A DNA stretch of 64,000 bases from assembly GCA_024734495.1 (NCBI GenBank), contig JALMQS010000085.1, positions 21,419,539 to 21,483,538 of the forward strand. The letters are read 5' to 3'. Position 1 is the first letter of the stretch, and each line of letters opens with the position of its first letter. The DNA is from Forficula auricularia (lineage: Eukaryota; Arthropoda; Insecta; Dermaptera; Forficulidae). A program made the translations under genes and the position numbers. This document shows positions 53,543-62,854 of the stretch, piece by piece. The notes beneath the pieces were generated by a model, which had not been told where the DNA came from, made no database searches, and was given only the letters and a program-made list of their open reading frames with translations.

Positions 53543-54455
53543 CAAATCCAATGGCAGAGAGAACAAAGCCTATTAGCATCTTCAGTGGAGTAAGACAGGG
53601 AGATTCATTGAGTCCTATGCTCTTCAATGTGATAATGGACGATATTATCAAAAATCTACCCGAACAACTTGGCTACAAATTGGGGGAAACCACTTTGCCA
53701 GTGGTGTGCTTTGCTGATGACGCGGTCCTGATGGCGGAGTGCGAAGAGGACTTTCAAATTCTCCTGGACAAATTCTCTGAAAATTCCGATAGGCTTAACA
53801 TGCAAGTCTCTACCGCCAAGACAAAATGCATGGCGATTGCAAAAGCTCCCCTTAGGTGTAACTTAGTCATCAACAACAGTCCAATAGAACAAGTACCAAG
53901 CTTTAACAATCTGGGAGTTCAGATTTCCAGCAGACGAAACCTTAAGGAAGAAGTAACTTCGCAAGTCATCCAAGGAGCAAAAATTTCGGGCTGTCTATCC
54001 AATCTAGTCTGGAAAAATAAGTTTATGTCTGCCGAAAGTAAAATTAGGATATATAAGACCTGTGTTCGTCCGATAATAACATATGGGGCTGAGTCCAGGG
54101 CAGACACATCCGTTACAAAGCAGCTTCTCCGGACAACTGAGATGAGAGTTGTAAGAGCCATCCATTCGAAGACCCTACATGACAAAATCCGGAGCGAACA
54201 CCTTAGGCAAATAAGCGGTCTTCAGGACATAGTCGATTGGGTTCACGTAAGAAGAAGATGCTGGGCTGCCCATGGAGACAGAATGCAAGACGACCGTCTC
54301 CCAAAAATTTTGTCAAAAAACCGTCCCGATGGGGTCAGAAGCCGGGGAAGACCAAAAAACGATGGAAAGAGAGTTATGACACTGATGACTGATTGTAATA
54401 TGTTGGAGAAACAGGTGTTCACACTTATATAGAAGATTAAGAAGAAGAAGAAGAA
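53543..54455 (+). mobile_element. 5'-truncated RTE-like retrotransposon with 12-bp target duplication
   Basis: Flanked by GAGTAAGATACG (53531-53542 and 54456-54467). Begins within the reverse transcriptase coding region and ends just after the stop in a (GAA)n tail (54440-54455). The target is the left arm of the palindromic element. Confidence 0.85.
53551..54432 (+). pseudogene. RTE-like reverse transcriptase, C-terminal two thirds of domain
   Basis: An uninterrupted 293-residue frame. Residues about 11-30 GVRQGDSLSPMLFNVIMDD (palm motif), 52-58 CFADDAV (catalytic FADD), 93-99 AKTKCMAI, 122-126 NNLGV, 176-188 IYKTCVRPIITYGAESR, and 246-280 HVRRRCWAAHGDRMQDDRLP..GVRSRGRPK, a C-terminal pattern of RTE/BovB-like elements. 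The endonuclease and fingers are lost by 5' truncation; the frame is open so the insertion is probably young. The apparent ATG is not a true start. Confidence 0.85.
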
Positions 54456-55180
54456 GAGTAAGATACGAGGTAGGTTTCACAAAAAAGAAATAAAACAAAA
54501 TTGAGTTTTGAATTCGATATGTTTCGGGGGTTAGCCCATCATTCAGAATATAGCCCTGAATAATGGTTATAACATTTCGACTATCAACAAAATTTATAAT
54601 AAAATCAAACAGTTTTCTTGGACTCCTTATGATGGGCTAACCTTTGAAATATATCATATTCAAAACTTAATTTTGTTTTATTTCTTTTATGAAACCTACC
54701 TCGTATCTTACTCAAGTTTTATTATTATATTAAAATGTTTCAGTTAGAACCAACACCGAACTCCTTAAAAATTATTAATGGTTTCTAGTTCAGGAATAAT
54801 ATTTTTTAAGACACCACAGATTCAAATACAAAGTCACGCTCTAATGAGATTTGACTTTTAAAGTCAAAATTAATGTTCAATTTATTTATGTATTCCTTCC
54901 TTATTTAAAAATTTCGAAATATATAAAGTAGACCTTGCCGCCAAATTAAAACTGCAACAAAATAATTTTTAAGAAAAAAATAAAAACCGACTTCAAAATA
55001 AGCAGGGGTGTAGTGAGCGGGAACGCGTGGCAACGGCGTTCCCACACTGGTTTCATTCAGTAAATAAATAATAATAATAATAATAAAAAATTAAATTAAA
55101 ATCACTTACGCAAGTAAATAAAATAATATCTTAAAAATGTGTGAGTGCCTCATATATTGATTTGAGGCATCAGCACCCAT

Positions 55181-55411
55181 CAAGGGTGGATCCAGGGGGG
55201 CGGCAGGGGGCGACCGCCCCCTCCCCCCCATAGAGGTCCACGCCTGGGAATTTTTTTTTAAAGTTCTATATGTGTGTGCGGGGGGGGCGTCACCGACCCC
55301 CCTCCCCCGCTTGGACAATTCGATCGCGACAGACTTCCGAGATAAAAAGTATATCTTATAGTATACATCGGGCACCTTAATACATTCTCCCCTCCCCTGG
55401 ATCCGCCCTTG
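55181..55411. mobile_element. hAT-like MITE with 8-bp target duplication
   Basis: 231 bp with ends CAAGGGTGGATCCAGGGG and the near complement CCCCTGGATCCGCCCTTG, flanked by GCACCCAT (55173-55180 and 55412-55419). An eight-base duplication and CA(A/G)GG ends suit the hAT superfamily. The GC-rich middle gives a spurious 105-residue minus frame. Confidence 0.85.
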
Positions 55412-55629
55412 GCACCCATGCACCGTACCTACCCGAATTTCAATATTCTAATAGTTTACTTAGATTAAGATTCGGTAGTTTAGCGTTCCCACACTGAAAT
55501 TTTTGCCACTACAACTCTGAAAATAATTAAATTAATTGAACTCACGTAAATTTGAATAATTTCCATGATTCAGCCTGCGAATTTTTGCAGTTCATAAATC
55601 ATTTCATTATTTTTGTTTTGAAAAGGAAA

Positions 55630-56342
55630 AATAAGTTGACGTGTTCTGATGTGGCCATCCACTTGAGTTTACCATAGAACCTGGCCCTCACTTATATTTA
55701 ATATTTGATAAAATTATTTACAAACATGTAGGGGGGGGGCAGTTTTTGCTTTTAGACTTCTGGGGGTCCACTGATTATGTATATAAAATTTGGTTGAGTT
55801 TGCTCAAACGGTCTAGATTTTTAATTTTTGCCCCCCCCCCTCCATTTTGGGAGGTTAGTTTTTCCATTTTTAGTCTTCTGGGGTCCCTACTGATTATGTA
55901 TACAAAATTTGGTTGAGTTTGGTCACATGGCCTAGATTTTTTTATTTTTAAACGCCCCCCCCCCCTACAGCCCCCTTAATTTTGGGTCGATACGCACCAA
56001 AATCTAATCAGCTCTTAATCTCAATGGACCAAAACTATCTGTGAAATTTGGTTTTGATATTCACACTAGTTTTTGAGCTAGCTCGTCCACAATATTTGGT
56101 ATTGCTCAGACTAAGAGACTAACAGACATTTTGACAAAACAATTATTATCTCAAAAAATATAATTTTTTCTATGTTCACTTATTAGAGCTTTTTTGTAGA
56201 GCGAAATACCATGGTTTCGCTCAATTTTTTTAATCGAAATACTTTAAGCCGTTTTTGAGATATTTTGAAAAAAAGAAGGAAAAAACACTTTTATTCATGC
56301 ACGATTAGAATACTTTACCATACCCTGTATGATAAAGTAAAA
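55630..56342 (-). repeat. Repeat family A, minus copy, two internal units
   Basis: From TTTTTACTTTATCATACAGGG (56342) through GCGAAACCATGGTATTTCGC and GAGCTAGCTC to GACGTGTTCTGATGTGGCC at 55638. Sits inside the left arm of the GTCGGTT MITE. Confidence 0.8.
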
Positions 56343-56803
56343 ATTAAATGCAACAAATAAAATACACTAAAAGGTATAAAATAATTATTATCTTATTTAG
56401 TTACAACTAAACGAAGAAATATTAACATGAAATTACTTTTTGAAGTCGGTGCCAAACATATACCTTTTATGAATCGCACTCGACGGATCTTACTTAGTAG
56501 TTTTGGCGGGTACGCTCGCTTATAGGCATAGTTTGTTTGGCACCGACTTCAAAAAGTAATTTCATGTTAATATTTCGTCGTTTAGTTGTAACTAAATAAG
56601 ATAATAATTATTTTATACTCTTTTAGCGTATTTTATTTGATAAGTTAATGGAGACACGTGGAAAGGTCCACAGTGATCTTGTAGCCAGGGCCTTCCGTTT
56701 GTATATATTATTATTGATGTAGAATATTGAGGTATTTCGGAAAAATAAGATACGGATGGTTGGTATGTAGCAAAAATTCTTATGTAGTTTTTGTGTGTTT
56801 AAT

Positions 56804-56856
56804 GGTGTACATTTGCTTGCAAAGGTTTCGGACTAGATCAATCCTTCATCAGCACC
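56804..56856 (-). ncRNA. Hammerhead-like motif, left arm
   Basis: Mirror of 57340-57392: GGTG, CTGATGA, extra A, GGA..TCC, GAAA, stem III with TTTGC/GCAAA, GTA, CACC. Confidence 0.6.
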
Positions 56857-57339
56857 TATTGATTAAGATTTATTACATTTTAGTGTGCATAGTTGAAATA
56901 TTAAAATGCAAAGTGGATAACTTGTTAGAATGAAAGAGCCCCATATTTTTCCAACAAAGATACAACCAACCTTTTGACAACAGCTCTAAGTTGTGATGTT
57001 GTCTGCCGATTAAAAAAATGACCGAGAGAGAACGAAATGTTCAAAGTAGATGTCAAGGCCAATCACCCCCACCTTTTATTTAAAAAAATTTATATAATTG
57101 CAAATTGAAAAATTGTTTTTGTAGGTGAAAACAACCTTTGTGAGATCAAACCCCATAAGATAGTTTCCAATTTTCCATTTTTTTGATCGGCAGACAACAT
57201 CACAACTTAGAGCTGTTGTCAAAAGGTTGGTTGTATCTTTGTTGGAAAAATATGGGGCTCTTTCATTGTAACAAGTTATCCACTTTTCATTTTAATATTT
57301 CAACTATACACACTAAAATGTAATAAATCTTAATCAATA

Positions 57340-57392
57340 GGTGCTGATGAAGGATTGATTTAGTCCGAAACCTTTGCAAGCAAATGTACACC
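57340..57392 (+). ncRNA. Hammerhead-like motif with all three stems
   Basis: GGTG (57340-57343), CTGATGA (57344-57350), extra A (57351), stem II GGA/TCC (57352-57354, 57364-57366), GAAA (57367-57370), stem III AC.TTTGC paired with GCAAA.GT (57370-57387, one mismatch, two-base loop), A57388 after U as cleavage position, CACC (57389-57392) pairing fully with GGTG. The most complete motif in the window. Confidence 0.65.
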
Positions 57393-57712
57393 ATTAAACA
57401 CACAAAAACTACATAAGAAGTTTTTTACTACATACCAACCATCCGTATCTTATTTTTCCGAAATACCTCAATATTCTACACCAATAATAAAAGTATTTAA
57501 TTTGTTGCATTTAATTTGTTTGAAGTCGGTTTTATTTTTTCTTAAAAATTATTTTGTTGCAGGTTTAATTTAGCGGCAATGTCTACTTTATATATTTCGA
57601 AATTTTTAAATAAGTAAGGAATAGATAAATAAATTGAACATTAATTTTGACTTTAAAAGTCAAATCTCATTAGAGCGTGAATTTGTATTTGTATCTGTGG
57701 TGACAGACCCCT

Positions 57713-58390
57713 TTCTATATGCGAATGTTTGTGTCTTGCCGGCTCACTTGAAAGTCGGATCACTGTCAAATGGTGCACATCTTAAAGGTACTTGTATTCG
57801 TGTCTTTGTCCTCTCCATTTTTTTGTTCTTATTCTGATTCTATTGTGGAATAGTAGAATTTGCACTTGGCTAACCTATCCACCATTTTCGTTGCATTTTA
57901 ATGTCTCTCGGGGTTATTCCTTTTATAGGGGTGGAACCATCTTGCGGTTGTGAATTTTTATCTTTCTCCTAAGAATTTCTATATCTATACTGTGTTTTGG
58001 AGATAAGCGATGGCTTACACTGATGGGGTGATGAAGGAGCAGGCAGCCTCCTCCTAGGCTTAGAGAATCCCGAGAATAAAACGCCCGTGTTTATTAACCG
58101 ACGAGTGTTCCGAGCACGAATTAATAACCCCGGGCACACTTGAAACATTCACATCTCTTCCCTAACTAAGCCTGCAAAAGGAGTTATTTGGAGTTCTTAA
58201 TTATGAGACCGCGTTCTCCCCCTCCTTATTCATTGGTTTCAATCCATGTTACTGTTATTGTCTTGTCTAATATTTCATTTTTTTTCTCTCCGGGAAATTA
58301 ACAGAGAACGAATATTATTATTTTAACGAATTTCATTTTTTTACACAAGGATGTATTTAATTACGATTTCGATTTTTTTTTTTTATACAA
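57713..58390. other. Unique-looking stretch
   Basis: 57720-58250 is GC-balanced and single-copy, with CCGAGAATAAAACGCCCGTG and similar words that occur nowhere else here. No open frame or splice pair could be supported. Possible host sequence. Confidence 0.4.
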
Positions 58391-60229
58391 ATATGGGTGG
58401 GCAGAGCAGCTTGCTTATTTAGAAATTCAATTATTAAAAAAAGTAATGCAGATATATATTTAATTCTTAGAACAACATCAGCAAAAATAAATTTTATGTT
58501 TACACAGTTTTGAAAATTAACATTTTACCAGGAAGATGGCGTCTGAAACCGCCAACTGTGAAATTGCTTGAAAATTCTAAAAATGTGACACTGATACAAA
58601 AATCAATTTGTCAGTTATGTGACTCCGTCCACCAGTTGGTCAACCAGATACAAATTTTTATTGTATGTAAGATTGAAAAGTTAGTTAGTTATAAATAAAG
58701 TTAAGTTTGTGTGATCTAGACGCAGAAGGTTTTATTCACAAAAAGGTGCTGAAATATTAAAACAAATAATAAGTTGGACAATAAACGATTGAGCAAAATA
58801 TTTAGTTTGGAAAATAACAAGTTTAATTATTTTATTGGAGAATAATCGAATATAGTTCAGTCAACAAAAATTTACAATATAATGTTAAGTTATACTTGAA
58901 TTTGATAAAGTAATTACAAGATAATTAATTTGCTTAAGAAATAAATTCAATCCTTTGTTTTGATTTGTTTTGAATAAAAAATAATATTACAAATAATACT
59001 TTGTTTAAAGATAGTTAATTATAATTAAATAATAGTATGAGTAATAGGAACCAATTAAATATCAATTATCTTAATTGGTCTGTGTGGGTTTATATGTGTG
59101 CTTATTAATTATTTTAATTATCGGTTTGTTACAATGTTATCTAAAAATATTCTTATTAATAGATTTGGTCCATGGTTTAGAAAACAAAAGAGTTCATATT
59201 TAAGAGAGTGACAATAATATTAGTTTTGAAGCGATTGTATGGAATAGAGATAATGTAAAAACAGATGAACGTACAGATCAATTGTGAAGGAAAATGTATT
59301 TGTTTAAGTCAATGATCATATCTTTTATAAATAAGGTTAGCTAGTTAATGTTAGTTCCATTTAACTCCTGTTGAAAATAGTCTGTATTTCTTTTAATAGA
59401 AATAGCATGTAAGTAAATGGATTTCGAAATTAGACATTTATGTGTTATGAAAAAAATAAGTCTGAGAACCTTTTAGCAATGGTTTGAGATCCTAGGCGGT
59501 CAGTCGCTGCTAGCTGGGAGAAATCTTCTTGGAAAATGAATGCGATTAATTGTAAAATCACTTGATATGTTTTAGATTGATTTCTGGCTGGCAGGGAAAC
59601 GATTAACTTGAGTAAAATGTATGAAAAGTTTCAGCTTGAGTCGTTCCGATGTGGCTTGTTTGCTTGTTAATAAACAACTAATTATTAATAATGAGAATAA
59701 ATAAAATATTAATTAGTATTGTTTGGATCATGTGACCGGTGTCATAGAGTTAGCAATTAAGAGTTAAACTACGATTCACCCTGAGTAAGTCCGCCATTAC
59801 GGTTCCGCTTTGGTGCGTCCGGCAGTCCATTATTCTCAATACACTGTGTAAATAATACTCGGAAGTTTCGTTCGAATCTTTCCACAATTTGGACGGGTAT
59901 GGTGACGACAACTTGACGAATGTTGTTCGACAGGTGAGCCAGGGTCCTAGGACGATCGTTGTAGACAAGTGATTTTAGAAAACACCATAAAAAAATAGTC
60001 GCAGGGTCTAAAATCAAGAGCGCTGGCCTGTGAAGAACGCTCCTCAAGGAGATGGCACAATCTATTGAGAATAATAGACGCCATCTTCCTGATATTATAT
60101 TTTAAACTGCGTAACCATAAAATTTAAACGTTGTTCTTGATCCTGTTCAAAAAATTAAATATATATCTGCTTTACTTTTTTCTTAATTGAATTTTTAAAT
60201 AAGCAAAGTGCTCTGCCCCACCCTATACT
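58391..60229 (-). mobile_element. Mariner-group transposon, full-length ends, decayed
   Basis: Terminal repeats ATGGGTGGGCAGAGCAGCTTGCTTATTT (from 58392) and the complement of the right end (AAATAAGCAAAGTGCTCTGCCCCACCC, to 60228) match over about 40 bases, flanked by TA. A second inner repeat is GGAAGATGGCGTCT (58530) with its complement at 60072. Most of the interior is AT-rich decay; a transposase C-terminal piece survives at 59790-60047. Confidence 0.75.
59790..60047 (-). pseudogene. Mariner-group transposase C-terminal fragment
   Basis: The minus frame reads LILDPATIFLWCFLKSLVYNDRPRTLAHLSNNIRQVVVTIPVQIVERFERNFRVLFTQCIENNGLPD. D..FLW.+LK..VY...P.TL..L...I is the region after the last catalytic acidic residue in Tc1/mariner-group and DUF4817-type transposases. 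A frame break lies near the DPATIFLW word (expected CD-FFLW). About 85 residues survive. Confidence 0.7.
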
Positions 60230-60668
60230 TTGTTTTGTTCTAACTCAATTGAATCAAGGAATTTCACTTTCTAATATACTCTTCAGGCCTAAAAAGCGGA
60301 TTGCAGTATCCACCAATATAAATGATATAGGGTCAGATTTAAATATAGAGCCAGTTTATAAGTTTTCTTAAACCTGCTGAACAAAAATTAAAGCCATATT
60401 TCAGGAGGCCAACTATAGCCGTTTAATTATTTATAAAAAAAATAATAATAATTCTTAACCCTTATATTATGTGGTAAGGGGAAAGTACCATATCCTAGAT
60501 CGTATATGATCACCCAAAAGATGCGGTTAGTTCTAAGATTTATGACCGCCTGGAGAACATAGTATACTGCGACTCATTACAAGCGAGTCAAATGTTTCTT
60601 GAGCCCCAGGGGAATTGATTAGTGGAGCTCATATAGGGTAAATTGAAACTTGTGTCTTTCTATCCTTA
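60230..60668. other. Unassigned non-coding stretch
   Basis: No repeat partner or gene found. Confidence 0.35.
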
Positions 60669-62335
60669 TCTACTCTTATTAAACGAGCAATAATTGTATA
60701 TGTATATGTATATGTATCTTAATCCTATTTTGAAAACGGCTCTACCGATATTGATGAAACAAATTCTATTAACAAGTTTTGAGGATGAGAAAACGATCTG
60801 GCTAGGTCTGGACCTCGACAAATTTCATCTTAATTGATCTTTTCTTAATTAAATTAATTATTGACAGATAAAAATCTCAATAAAAAAAGTTTGTTTATAT
60901 TTTTTCAATTATCTTTTATTTTTAATTGGTTTTTTTAATTTTAAAACCCAGTAATAGGTTATAGCAAATATTAATATATTATATTAAAATAGGGAATTTT
61001 TTGTTTGATTTTAACATTACAGGTGTGTTTACAAATAAAGTGGTTGAAGTGGCTTTTTACTTTATCCAATGCGAAGCATGGGGAAAGTATTGTAATCGGT
61101 CTCGCGGCAAGCGCGACTTCAAAGGGTCCTCAGGTAAAGACTACGGAACCCATGGACTCAATTAAAGTCACAAATTGTAGTATTCAATTAGGTTGAATTT
61201 TAGCACGTGATGGTTTTGCCAAAAATTACATGGTATCTCGTCGAGAGGCCAAAAAGTGCAATTTTTTCATTTAGTGCGTTCGGATGTATGGATGGATGTA
61301 TGTTATCGTTTTTTTGGCCCACGATTTTTTCCACACCGTTGCACCGATTGAAATGAAATTGAAAACCTAGCATTAGTTTAACAAAATGAAGCGCTGATTA
61401 GTTTTTGGTACATATCGGCCGACAAACATTAGTACTTTATTTCAGTACTTTTTTAGTTTTTTCTAAATATCTTGAAAATGACTTAAACAATTTTGATGAA
61501 ATTTAATATCCTAATTAAGTACCTTGGGGACCACAAAAAGGTTAAATAAAGTTTTTAGTAAAATTATATTTTAAAGTACTTTACTCTAGAGTAAGATAGT
61601 ACTTTTTTAATTTTTTATTTTAAATTCTTTAAAATTTATTCATTTGATCGTTTTAATATAGCTCATTTAACCTTTCTTAAGTAAGAGTTGTTTACCAAAA
61701 AAGAATTTAGTCTTTTTGATTTTAAGTCGATTCCTCCATATCTTCAGCAATGGTTACCACTAATAATCGAAGCGTCAAAAATCTAATGTAGAATTGTTAT
61801 TCCTCAAGTAATAGATGAGAATCGATCGTTATTTTTGATTTTAAATCAATATGAACTGCAAATTGCAAGTGATATCTGATTAATAATAAAGGAATAAACA
61901 TATTAATATTTCAAATGAATTTGGATAAAGTTTAGCAACGATCTGTTGCAGTTTATTTTTAAATAACCTGGAAACAAATCTTATTTAATTTTATGTTTTT
62001 ATTTCAGATCCTATACGATTATTTTTTTTTTTATTATTTTTTTCCTATTTATTTTTTTATAATGTTTATCAATATGAACGAATGTGGGCAAATTGGTGTA
62101 CGAGTAAACAAATATACACATAATATGTAGAACATTAGAAAACTAGAATTGCAAAAACTGGGTATGGGGTGGGGTGGATGTGGGAGGTGCAGTAGGTGGG
62201 GTGCAGTTGTGGGGGATCCGGGGGTGAGGTGGTGTTGGGTGGGGGGAGAGATGCAGTAGTGGGGGCGAGGTGGGTCGTTTCTGGAGGGAGGGGGGTCAGG
62301 GGTTACCGTGCATCCCTCGGTGGCTCCAGGTACTA
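60669..62335 (+). mobile_element. Helitron-like element split by family B
   Basis: TCTACTCTTATTAAACGAGC at 60669 to the G-rich block (62158-62300), imperfect hairpin CCGTGCATCCCTCGG (62306-62320) and GGTACTA (62335). Family B occupies 61056-61958. Without it the element is about 760 bp, close to the 826-836-bp copies. Confidence 0.75.
61056..61958 (+). repeat. Repeat family B, complete copy
   Basis: Starts TTTTACTTTATCCAATGCGAAGC, ends TTGGATAAAGTTTAGCAACGATCTGTTGCAG; ACTTTATCCAA and its complement are inverted. Internal modules: GTATTGTAATCGGTCTCGCGG (compare GTATTGTAATCGTGC in family A), TTGGTACATATCGGCC, GTACTTTATTTCAGTAC. The 63-residue plus frame is not a gene. Shared start layout suggests families A and B are related. 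Confidence 0.75.
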
Positions 62336-62854
62336 AAAATTATTAAGTTAACATTATAAGTAGATACAGATTTCTAGTTCTTATATCTTGCTGTTAAAAA
62401 ATAATATCGTCATTATTTACAAGTTCATACCTCCAATTGAGTTATGTTTTCACTTCTTCCTTCAATTTTTTAATTATATCTTCATCCATGATTAATGACA
62501 GACGGTAAAAAATTAAGTATCGAAATAAATATTAAATAAATAAAAATTTAATTAAATTACAAAGAACTAGAACATATATTATACGTACATGTATTTAATT
62601 TAAAAAAAATAGAGCTAATGTGCCTTCTGCCAACTCATGTCTCTCATTATTACACTACTCTGTTTTTGTTGCATGTTATTTACGCCTTCATAAAAACAAT
62701 TTAAATTCAATTAACATTTTGTTATATGAACAAGAATGTATTTCATTATTCTTGCATTTAAAAGAATTGTTCTAGTTTTTTTTTTTATTTTTTCGCGGAG
62801 AGTTAAAAATTAGTAGAAACGAGAATTAAAGTTACAGCTAAAGCCTATGAATAA
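62336..62854. other. AT-rich stretch
   Basis: No recognised element or gene. Confidence 0.4.

Larger units (their letters stand above)
53517..54774. mobile_element. Palindromic hammerhead-like element split by an RTE-like insertion
   Basis: Flanked by TTAATGGTTTCTA (53504-53516 and 54775-54787). Its left arm is 53517-53542 plus 54468-54565; the right arm is about 54625-54735, then an extension with ACCAACACC. Removing the nested retroelement and one copy of its duplication leaves 333 bp, matching the other short elements. Both hammerhead cores are degenerate (CTGAATGA on minus 54546-54539; the right arm has only GAAATATATC). Confidence 0.8.
56640..57492. mobile_element. Palindromic hammerhead-like element, long type (853 bp)
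   Basis: Flanked by GTATTTTATTTG (56628-56639) and GTATTTAATTTG (57493-57504), one mismatch. Arms 56705-57018 and 57180-57487 pair, loop 161 bases. A left extension of about 65 bases (GGAGACACGTGGAAAGGTCC..) is unpaired; a fragment of it is at 41937-42047. Both arms have full hammerhead-like motifs. Confidence 0.8.
56343..57550. mobile_element. GTCGGTT foldback MITE body, split by a hammerhead-like element
   Basis: 56343-56639 is left arm, centre in inverted orientation (GAATCGCACTCGACGGATC) and most of the right arm; 57505-57550 is its end (TTGCATTTAATTTGTTTGAAGTCGG). The left tip is at 54960-54995, displaced by the family A cluster. Confidence 0.75.
54800..57712. repeat. Outer inverted repeat around a nested transposon cluster
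   Basis: About 190 bases at 54802-54996 (CACCACAGATTCAAATAC..GACTTTAAAAGTCAAA complement..) are complementary to 57518-57706. The innermost part of each arm is the end of the GTCGGTT MITE. So the MITE is the centre of a longer palindrome that also contains flanking sequence. Between lie an unassigned insertion, a hAT-like MITE, a family A copy, the MITE body and a hammerhead-like element. Confidence 0.75.
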
